Shown here in pieces: positions 58,250 through 64,000 of a stretch of DNA of 64,000 nucleotides; position 1 is the first letter of the stretch; the number at the start of each line of letters is the position of its first letter. A model generated the notes under the pieces. The model ran no database searches. It was not told the origin of the DNA and saw only the letters and a list, made by a program, of their open reading frames with translations. The DNA lies in contig VXZQ01000017.1 in assembly GCA_009845425.1 (NCBI GenBank), positions 399,463-463,462 on the forward strand, written 5' to 3'. The position numbers and the translations under genes are program-made. This DNA comes from Holophagales bacterium. GTDB lineage: Bacteria; Acidobacteriota; Thermoanaerobaculia; Multivoradales; Multivoraceae.

Positions 58250-58442
58250 TCCCGCTCTCGTTGAGCGGCTCGGGCTCGATGGCGAGGGCCCGTTCCATGG
58301 CGACCTCGTAGCGATCTTCCTGACGTCTCATTCCCTGGAGCAGATCGGCCAACCAGCGCGAAACGCTGCGCCCGTTCTCGGCGGCGCGAACGCGGACCCA
58401 GAGCGCGTCCTCTTCAGGGAGGGTGACGGTGATGTTCTTCAT
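58200..58442 (-). CDS. Ribbon-helix-helix antitoxin (VapB/CopG-like)
   Basis: The 80-aa protein begins with a beta strand and two helices (NITVTLPEEDALWVRVRAAE, RSVSRWLADLL), the ribbon-helix-helix DNA-binding fold, followed by a charged tail that would clamp the toxin. It is the first gene of the pair and sits directly behind a promoter and palindromic operator, as expected for an autorepressor. Confidence 0.8.
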   Translation of the reverse strand: MKNITVTLPEEDALWVRVRAAENGRSVSRWLADLLQGMRRQEDRYEVAMERALAIEPEPLNESGNAYPSRDSLHDRDGLR

Positions 58443-58448
58443 GGCACG

Positions 58449-58477
58449 AGATTAGGAGAACACGAGATTCGTGTCAA
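58449..58477 (-). promoter_or_regulatory. Promoter and operator of the vapBC-like module
   Basis: On the minus strand TTGACA (58472-58477) and TAATCT (58449-58454) are 17 bases apart, a near-consensus sigma-70 promoter. The spacer contains a palindrome CACGAATCTCGTG (58461-58473), and a second copy of the half-site CACGAGATT lies at 58445-58453. The -10 box is six bases from the ATG, so the transcript should begin at the start codon (leaderless). The palindrome is a likely antitoxin operator. Confidence 0.7.
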
Positions 58478-58586
58478 CGCCGTAAGGACTCGGGCTCGCG
58501 CGAAGTGCCTCGGAGCGGGCGACGCGGCGGGCGTTGCGGGAGTCGATGCGTTGACGGCGGGCCGGCCGCTCAGGTAACAACGCGCC

Positions 58587-59795
58587 ATGCTCTCCCCCGA
58601 GGATGCCTGGGCCGCCATCGCAGCGGAGGCGGAGACGCTCGACATCGAGCACGTGTTTCGCGCCGACGCGGTCGGCCGCGTGCTTGCCGAGGACCTGACC
58701 GCGACCGTCGACGTGCCCGCCCACGACGTCTCGGCGATGGACGGCTTCGCCCTCGGCGGCGACATCGAGGCGGGCGCCGCGCTGCCCGTCGACGGCATCG
58801 TCGCCGCCGGTGATCCGCCGGGAGCGGAGCTCCGCCCGGGCGCGGCCCTGCAGATCATGACCGGAGCGCTCGCGCCCGCCGGGGCCGACCGCGTGATCCC
58901 GATCGAACAAACCGACTTCGAGGGCGGCGACGCCGGAGCCGGCACCGTCCGCATCGTGGAGACGGTGCCGGCGGGGAGCCACATCCGCCGCCAGGCCGAG
59001 GTCACGGCGGCCGGCGGGCCGCTGCTCGCCGAGGGCGAGTTGCTGACGCCCGGCGGCGCCGGCGTGCTGGCTACCCACGGCATCCGCGAAGCGCCGGTCT
59101 ACCGCCGCCCCACCGTCGCCACGCTGTCCACCGGCGACGAAGTCGTCCCCGCCGAGGCCGAGCCCGGCCCGGGCCAGCTCCGCGACTCCCACCGCGACTT
59201 CCTGCGCGCCGCGCTGGCGCAGCTTGGGATCGACGCCCGCTCCCTGGGCATCGCCCGCGACGACCCGGCCGAGCTGCGCGCCAAGGTCGAACGCGGCCTC
59301 GATGCCGACGTCCTCCTGATCTCCGGCGGCGTGTCCATGGGCGAGTTCGACTTCGTCGAGCAGGTTCTGGGCGACACCGGCCTCGGCTGCCGCATCCTGT
59401 TCGACGCGGTCGCGATCCAGCCCGGGAAGCCGCTGGTGGCGGCCCGCCACGATCGGGGATGGGTGTTTGGGCTTCCGGGCAACCCCGCCTCGGCGATGGT
59501 CACCTACTGGCTCCTGGTGCGCCCTTTGCTTCGTCAGATGACCGGCATCGCCGACAGCTACTGGCGGGGAGCGCTCCGCGGACGCCTCAAGGGAGGCCTG
59601 CCCTTCGCCAAGGGCCGCGACCGGTTCCTGCCGTGCCGGCTCGAGTTCTCGTCCGGCGAAGTGCTGGTCGACCCGCGGCCGCCCCTGGGTTCTCATGATC
59701 TCGTCGCCTACGGCGCCGGCGCCGGCCTGGTGCGCGTGCCGAAGTTCAGCGGCCCGGCCGCTGCGGGAGAGTCGTGCGAGGCGCTGCCCCTGTGA
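58587..59795 (+). CDS. moeA: Molybdopterin molybdenumtransferase
   Basis: MoeA inserts molybdenum into molybdopterin. The N-terminal DVPAHDVSAMDGFAL (about 43-57), QIMTGALAPAGADRVI, the TGDEVV strand, ISGGVSMGEFDFV and GLPGNPASAM motifs are all conserved in 402 aa. The presence of moeA implies molybdoenzymes, some of which can be selenoproteins, as selC lies 600 bases downstream. Confidence 0.95.
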   Translation: MLSPEDAWAAIAAEAETLDIEHVFRADAVGRVLAEDLTATVDVPAHDVSAMDGFALGGDIEAGAALPVDGIVAAGDPPGAELRPGAALQIMTGALAPAGADRVIPIEQTDFEGGDAGAGTVRIVETVPAGSHIRRQAEVTAAGGPLLAEGELLTPGGAGVLATHGIREAPVYRRPTVATLSTGDEVVPAEAEPGPGQLRDSHRDFLRAALAQLGIDARSLGIARDDPAELRAKVERGLDADVLLISGGVSMGEFDFVEQVLGDTGLGCRILFDAVAIQPGKPLVAARHDRGWVFGLPGNPASAMVTYWLLVRPLLRQMTGIADSYWRGALRGRLKGGLPFAKGRDRFLPCRLEFSSGEVLVDPRPPLGSHDLVAYGAGAGLVRVPKFSGPAAAGESCEALPL

Positions 59796-59852
59796 GTCGA
59801 TTAGCAGTCCTCGCCGGAGACTGCCAACAAGCTGTTACAATCCCGCGCCGCG

Positions 59853-60188
59853 ATGCCCCTGTACGAGTACCAGTGCACCGAATGCGAGGCCACGCTGGAA
59901 GCCATCCAGGCGTTCTCGGCGCCGCCGCTCGAAGAGTGCCCCGAATGCGGCCAGAGCAGTCTGAGGAAGCTGCTCTCCGCGCCCGCGTTCCAGTTCAAGG
60001 GCAGCGGCTGGTACGTCAACGACTACGCCCGCAAGGACAAGAACGGTTCTGCTGAGGCTTCCTCGAACGGCTCCTCCGCGAACGGCAACGGCTCGGAGGG
60101 CAAGGCCGAGGCCGGGAAGTCGGAGAAGAAGAGCGACAGCTCGGCCTCGTCGGCGAAGAGCGAGAGTTCGACCAGCGCCGCCACGTAG
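59853..60188 (+). CDS. FmdB-family zinc-ribbon protein
   Basis: The N-terminal MPLYEYQC and two CxxC pairs (Cys8/Cys11, Cys29/Cys32) form the FmdB/CxxC_CxxC_SSSS zinc ribbon. The C-terminal half (65-111) is a low-complexity Ser/Gly/Lys/Glu tail. FmdB was named for a putative regulator near formamidase genes; the role here is unknown. TACAAT lies 11 bases before the ATG. Confidence 0.88.
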   Translation: MPLYEYQCTECEATLEAIQAFSAPPLEECPECGQSSLRKLLSAPAFQFKGSGWYVNDYARKDKNGSAEASSNGSSANGNGSEGKAEAGKSEKKSDSSASSAKSESSTSAAT

Positions 60189-60206
60189 CGACGGCAGCCC
60201 GGCGCG

Positions 60207-60260
60207 TGGCGGAAGCGCATGGGAATCGAACCCACCCCCGAGACGCATGACGCCCCGGAC
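60207..60260 (-). repeat. Duplicated 3' half of tRNA-Sec (attachment-site-like)
   Basis: The 54 bases at 60207-60260 are identical to 60291-60344, the 3' end of selC including the CCA end, T-arm and part of the variable arm. Beyond it the sequence keeps traces of the anticodon arm (the trace GAAGACCGC) but cannot fold as a tRNA. The copy lies just downstream of the intact gene in the same orientation, which is how integrase-mediated insertion marks a tRNA target site. Confidence 0.8.
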
Positions 60261-60290
60261 CAGCGACTTGCGAAGACCGCGCGGTCTGAA

Positions 60291-60389
60291 TGGCGGAAGC
60301 GCATGGGAATCGAACCCACCCCCGAGACGCATGACGCCCCGGACAACGGTTTTGAAGACCGCAGGAGGCACCAGCCCCCGAGCGCTTCC
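60291..60389 (-). tRNA. selC: tRNA-Sec (TCA)
   Basis: A 99-nt tRNA with an 8-bp acceptor stem (GGAAGCGC / GCGCTTCC), a G-rich extended D arm, an anticodon loop with TCA (reading UGA), a long variable arm and an encoded GCCA end. These are diagnostic of selenocysteine tRNA. TATGCT ends seven bases before the mature 5' end, suggesting transcription starts at or near base 1. The organism should use selenocysteine. Confidence 0.95.
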
Positions 60390-60443
60390 GCCGGTCAGCA
60401 TATCCTCGGCCTTCCGACCCGGAACCAGACGAGGAACACCGTC

Positions 60444-61043
60444 ATGACGATCCCGATCGCCGGCCCGCGTGGCCGGGCACCAGCTCTTGGTCTCACGCTC
60501 CTGCTGCTGGCCTGCGGCGCGGACGCGCCGGCTGAAGGAGGAGGCGCCCAGGAGGCCACGGCGGCCGTGGAGCTCTCCGAAGCGATTGTCGCCAGCGGAC
60601 TGTCGATCGCCCTTCCGGCGGCGTGGAGCCGTCTCGAACCGAGGTCGGCGATGCGCATGCTCGAGGCCGAGATCCCCGGCGCCGGCGGTCCGGGGGAGAT
60701 CTCGGCGTACTACTTCGGCCCCGGCGGGGGCGGTGGCGCGGCGGCGAACGTCGAGCGCTGGAAGAGCCAGGTCGTCCTGGAACCCGGGGCTCCGGAGCCC
60801 ACGACGCAGAGCCGCGAGAGCGGCGGCGTCCGCCGTACCTGGATCGAGCTGGAGGGAACGGTCAAGGCAAGCACGATCGGCAGCTTTCCGACGACCGACC
60901 TGCACGACGGGGCGCTATTCGGGGCGGTGATCGAAGCGCCCGGCGGCCCCTGGTATCTACGGGCCGTCGGCCCCGGCGCGACGATGCGTGAGCAGCGTCA
61001 GGCGTTCCTGGCGATGCTGGACAGCGCTAAACCGCAGGGCTAA
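60444..61043 (+). CDS. Predicted lipoprotein of unknown function
   Basis: The 199-aa product has a signal peptide with a Leu-Ala-Cys lipobox at residue 24 and a soluble domain of about 150 residues with a GPGGGGGAAANVERWKSQV glycine run. The family is not recognized. It is divergent from selC and lies before tRNA-Ala, which is on the opposite strand. Confidence 0.6.
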   Translation: MTIPIAGPRGRAPALGLTLLLLACGADAPAEGGGAQEATAAVELSEAIVASGLSIALPAAWSRLEPRSAMRMLEAEIPGAGGPGEISAYYFGPGGGGGAAANVERWKSQVVLEPGAPEPTTQSRESGGVRRTWIELEGTVKASTIGSFPTTDLHDGALFGAVIEAPGGPWYLRAVGPGATMREQRQAFLAMLDSAKPQG

Positions 61044-61062
61044 CCCGGGCGCGGCCGAAACG

Positions 61063-61138
<76 letters not shown>

Positions 61139-61179
61139 ACGTTCGGCGGCGCGCGAGTGTAGCAGCCCCCAAAGCGGAT

Positions 61180-61245
61180 CCGGCCTGACGGCCGGCATTT
61201 CTCTGGCAGCCTTCGGCGGCAGCGGGTCAGAAGACCCGCGCACCG
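61180..61245 (-). repeat. Palindromic repeat element, copy D
   Basis: Directly after the OMP stop codon, read on the minus strand: CGGTGCG, the GCGGGTC-TTCT-GACCCGC hairpin, a GCCGCC stem and a CCGGCCGTCAGGCCGG palindrome. It shares the last palindrome with copy B and its flank (accgttcag) with copy A. Confidence 0.8.
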
Positions 61246-61246
61246 T

Positions 61247-61798
61247 TCAGAAGTGGTACGCCACTCCGGCGTGAACGGTGGCGTGGGTGCTGGAGGCGTC
61301 GAGATCCGCGTAGTGGCCCACCAGCTCGACGACTACCGAGAACCGCTCGTTGATCGGGAAGTCGCCCGTCACTCCCAGGGTCAGGCCGACTCCCTCGTCG
61401 CTCTCGATCCCGTCGCCGAGCTGGTACACGCCGAGGCCCATGAACACGCCTGATTCGTAGTAGAGGTCGTTGAACCGGTACTCACCGGCGATCGTCGCGT
61501 AGCGGAAGGTGGGGCTGGCCAGGGTGCCGACCTGGTCGCCGCTCAGGTCCTTGCTGCCGACCCGTACGCCGACCGCGGTACGCGGCTGGGTCCGCCACGA
61601 GAAACTCGCCAGGAATCCCGCGTGGTCGAGGCCGCCGTCGGGCTCTCCGTCCAGGCTGCCGCCGAAGCTCGGTCCGAGCGAGAGGGTGTAGCTGTACTGC
61701 CCCTGGGCGTCGGCGCTCGCCGCGCCCGCGAGCAGCAGTAGGACTGTCGCCAGCGCCGGCACGGCGGCGGCGCGCAGCTTTCGTTTCCGTGAGGTCAA
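61247..61798 (-). CDS. Outer-membrane beta-barrel protein
   Basis: A signal peptide (about 1-31, ASADAQ) precedes alternating hydrophobic/polar strands and the protein ends in Phe (AGVAYHF), typical of outer-membrane barrels recognized by BAM. At 183 aa it would form an 8-stranded barrel of the OmpX/OmpW-like size. It starts with TTG behind an AAGGAG site. Confidence 0.7.
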   Translation of the reverse strand: MTSRKRKLRAAAVPALATVLLLLAGAASADAQGQYSYTLSLGPSFGGSLDGEPDGGLDHAGFLASFSWRTQPRTAVGVRVGSKDLSGDQVGTLASPTFRYATIAGEYRFNDLYYESGVFMGLGVYQLGDGIESDEGVGLTLGVTGDFPINERFSVVVELVGHYADLDASSTHATVHAGVAYHF

Positions 61799-61864
61799 GA
61801 GAGTCTCCTTGGTCCGCGCGCCGGGCAGTATAGACGCGGGCTGAATCCGTCCTGGTCGGTAGGA

Positions 61865-62599
61865 ATGACCGCAGACGGCCCATCCAACCGAAGAAGACTG
61901 CCCACCTGTTTCTACGGATCAGCAGCGCAAAACGTCTGTCGGCGGGCGCGGCGTTTCCTGACCTTCGCCCTCTGGCTGCTGCTGCCCCGCCCTTGCCTCG
62001 CCTGCTCGGCCCCGGCCGAACGGGAACTCGGGCTATGCAAGCCGTGCCGGCGGCTGCTCGAATCTCCGCCCCCCGGCGCGGCCCGCGAGGACCGCCCGGA
62101 AGGTTGCGACGGTTTCTTCTGGCTCTGGGTCTACCGCCCGCCGTTCGACCAGGTCATCCTCGGCCTGAAGTACCGCCGCCTCGACTACCTGGGCGTCCAC
62201 ATCGCCGACGAGGCGAGCACCCGCATGGGAATCGAGCTGCGACGTGCCGACGTTGTCGTACCCATGCCCATGCACTGGCGCCGGCGGCTCACTCGCGGCC
62301 GCAACCACGCCGAGTCGATCGCCCGGCCGCTCGCCCGGCGTCTCGGGCGGCCGCTGTCGCCAGCACTGAGGAGGCGGACCCTGGGGAGGCCGCAGGTCGG
62401 CCGCGGTCGCCGTCAACGGCTGCTCAACCCGGGAATCGCCATCGTCTGCCGCAGGCCCGCCGCGGTGCGGGACCGCGTCGTGCTCCTCGTCGACGACGTC
62501 GTGACCACCGGCGCCACCGCCGGCAGGGCCGCCCGTGCTCTCAAGGCGGCGGGCGCCGGGAAGGTCATCGTCTTCGCCGCGGCCCGCACCCACACCTGA
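61865..62599 (+). CDS. comF: ComF family phosphoribosyltransferase-like protein
   Basis: ComF proteins help natural transformation in some bacteria. An N-terminal zinc ribbon (CLACSAP and CKPC) and a C-terminal PRPP-binding loop VVLLVDDVVTTGATA are present in 244 aa. Chemical activity is unproven in the family. The ATG at 61865 is plausible but the first ~40 residues may be over-predicted. No other competence gene lies nearby. Confidence 0.85.
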   Translation: MTADGPSNRRRLPTCFYGSAAQNVCRRARRFLTFALWLLLPRPCLACSAPAERELGLCKPCRRLLESPPPGAAREDRPEGCDGFFWLWVYRPPFDQVILGLKYRRLDYLGVHIADEASTRMGIELRRADVVVPMPMHWRRRLTRGRNHAESIARPLARRLGRPLSPALRRRTLGRPQVGRGRRQRLLNPGIAIVCRRPAAVRDRVVLLVDDVVTTGATAGRAARALKAAGAGKVIVFAAARTHT

Positions 62600-62633
62600 T
62601 CCCGGCACGACGTCCGCTATAGTGATTGCCAAC

Positions 62634-64000
62634 ATGACCTGCCGGATGCATCCCGGCGACTCCCGGTCGACCGCTGTGCGAGTGCGCATGCTCTCTGCCG
62701 GAGTCCTGGCGCCCGTCGCCGCCATCGCCCTCCTGGGCACCGCGCCGCTCCAGGCCGGCCTCGACCTGCCGAGTCTGGGCGATCCAACGGCCGGGCGGCT
62801 CGTCGGCCGGGTCCACGCCGGCAAGGCGCCGCTTCCCGCCGCCCGCGTCTACGTCTACGACGTCGCCGATCGCAGTAAACAGAGGACGACGACCGATCGC
62901 TTCGGCCGCTACGCCTTCCAGCCCCTGCCGGCCGGCGTCTACCGCGTGATCGCTCACCGGCCGGGCTTCGTGCCCGCGGTGGCGGAACTCGTGCGCACGA
63001 CGAGCGAGTCGGCGCAATCGCTCGACTTTGAACTGAGCGCCCGCGAGCGCCGGCCCGCCGGCGAGGAGACGGGCAGCGGCGAAGAGGACTTCTGGTCCGT
63101 CCGGCAGCGCATACCGAACGACGTCCTGCGCCAGATCCAGATCGCGGAAGCGATCGCGGACGATCAGGACTGGGCGCTCGAGTCGGCGGTCCAGCGCGAG
63201 CGGTTCGAGGCGGAGTTGCGGACGCTGTCGGGTATCGAGGACGCGGGCGGCGACGCCGGCGCCCGGGTGCTCGGCAGTCAGTTCGATCTCCGCAGCCGGT
63301 TCGGCGAGACCCACCTCGCCCTGCGGTCCGACCTGCGCGAGTTCGAGCGCCAGGTGTTCAACGAAGATCACCAGCAGCTCGGCGACAGCCAGGCCTTCGC
63401 CCTCGACGTGAACCACCGGGGTTCGAACGTCCAGATCACGTCGCAGCGACACCGCTTCCACGGCGGCGATTTCCACGGCGGCGATGCGGCAGCCTGGGAC
63501 GACTGGGGTCCGACCCCGTTCGCCGGCCTCGAGAGCTACGGTCTCAGGGTCGAACAGGCGGCCGGCGCCGGCGACGCCCACTTCGAGGCCCGGTACACCG
63601 CCGACCAGAACTTCCACCACGGCTTCGGCGACCTCTACGCCGGCCAGAGCGGTCTGCACAGTCTGGCGCTGGCGGCCCTCGACTCGCCGATGTCGTCGAC
63701 GACCCTGGAGTTCCGGGGCGGCTACGAGCGGCAGATCACCGCCAACGCCTCGCTCGAAGCCGGACTCAGCTACCGCGAGCGACAGGCCTACGGGAATGGC
63801 CGCTTCTCGACCTGGGCCGAGGATCCCCACCAGCGCTTCGACGTGTTCAGCCAGGGCAACTGGGAGATCCAGCCCACGGTCGTTCTCGAGTACGGGATGT
63901 TCAGCACGCTGAGCGACGGCAACGTCTCCTTCACGCCGCGCGCCGGCTTCGTCGTCGAACTCGGTTCCAACTGGCTGGCCGCCGTGTCCGCCAGCGAGCG
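62634..64000 (+). CDS. Receptor-like outer-membrane protein (3' end missing)
   Basis: The frame starts at ATG 62634 and runs off the right edge. A signal peptide (to about residue 42) is followed by a carboxypeptidase-regulatory-like beta domain (GRVHAGKAPLPAARVYVYD, FGRYAFQPLPAGVYRV, about 53-120) and then strands typical of an OMP barrel (LRSRFGETHLALRSD). This domain layout is common in Acidobacteriota OMP receptors. TATAGT ends ten bases before the ATG. Confidence 0.75.
   Translation, partial: MTCRMHPGDSRSTAVRVRMLSAGVLAPVAAIALLGTAPLQAGLDLPSLGDPTAGRLVGRVHAGKAPLPAARVYVYDVADRSKQRTTTDRFGRYAFQPLPAGVYRVIAHRPGFVPAVAELVRTTSESAQSLDFELSARERRPAGEETGSGEEDFWSVRQRIPNDVLRQIQIAEAIADDQDWALESAVQRERFEAELRTLSGIEDAGGDAGARVLGSQFDLRSRFGETHLALRSDLREFERQVFNEDHQQLGDSQAFALDVNHRGSNVQITSQRHRFHGGDFHGGDAAAWDDWGPTPFAGLESYGLRVEQAAGAGDAHFEARYTADQNFHHGFGDLYAGQSGLHSLALAALDSPMSSTTLEFRGGYERQITANASLEAGLSYRERQAYGNGRFSTWAEDPHQRFDVFSQGNWEIQPTVVLEYGMFSTLSDGNVSFTPRAGFVVELGSNWLAAVSASE

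Noticed and set aside
55774..58600. A mobile island around the cassette and vapBC
   Set aside because: No integrase, transposase, tRNA boundary or clear base-composition break was seen, though toxin-antitoxin genes often travel.
60207..60389. Possible CRISPR-like repeat pair
   Set aside because: Only two copies, 54 bases long, and one is part of tRNA-Sec.

Overview
The window is a dense, very GC-rich stretch of bacterial chromosome. It carries core housekeeping genes (thrS, proS, rplT, rpmI, secDF-yajC, rel, accBC, tmk, holB) mixed with envelope genes (a LolA-like carrier, a PagL-like lipid A deacylase, outer-membrane barrels, a receptor-like protein with a CarboxypepD_reg-like domain), so the cell is Gram-negative. 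RNase Y with YmdB, a ZapA/6S-like locus, Ig/PKD lipoproteins and receptor proteins of this type fit Acidobacteriota best (an inference from gene content, not a proven assignment). No prophage, CRISPR array, transposase or integrase gene is visible. Genes are tightly packed, and many same-strand pairs share a four-base NTGA stop/start overlap.

Layout. 0.0-5.3 kb: a VanZ-like membrane protein cut by the left edge, fused ATP sulfurylase/APS kinase, an acyl-CoA carboxyltransferase, and a lipoprotein-type amidase. 5.3-10.3 kb: a minus-strand run trm112-ispA-tlyA-nadK-ribBA-gmd. 10.3-14.7 kb: PagL-like enzyme and glycosyltransferase (divergent), ymdB, rny, a probable 6S RNA, zapA. 14.7-17.9 kb: rplT, rpmI, thrS (no infC between them) and two tRNA-Val genes. 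17.9-26.6 kb: threonine deaminase, CNNM/CorC protein, proS, a zinc-ribbon TPR protein, and an ECF sigma/anti-sigma/bactofilin-like membrane protein module. 26.7-32.8 kb: a cytochrome c maturation operon ccmABDEFGHI with no ccmC. 32.8-37.9 kb: aroK, thiE, accC, accB and two tandem Ig/PKD secreted proteins. 37.9-47.3 kb: rel, secF, secD, yajC, tgt, lolA-like, an HD phosphohydrolase and trmB. 47.3-51.9 kb: mannose-1-phosphate guanylyltransferase, an iodotyrosine-deiodinase-like flavoprotein, a SurA/DsbA-like fusion, holB, tmk. 51.9-55.8 kb: a compact three-gene cassette (flavin halogenase-like, radical SAM, asparagine-synthetase-like). 55.9-64 kb: lipoproteins, a PilC/GspF protein, a vapBC-like module with a visible promoter and operator, moeA, fmdB, tRNA-Sec with a 54-bp duplicated 3' part, tRNA-Ala, an OMP, comF, and a receptor-like OMP cut by the right edge.

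The most unusual points are: a modular family of palindromic repeats always placed just 3' of genes; a MITE-like insertion that supplies the tgt start codon; the duplicated 3' end of selC, which looks like an attachment-site scar; the asparagine-synthetase/radical-SAM/halogenase-like cassette; a bacterial deiodinase homologue with its Glu-Tyr-Lys substrate triad intact; and many -10-like hexamers only 6-10 nt from start codons, suggesting leaderless mRNAs.
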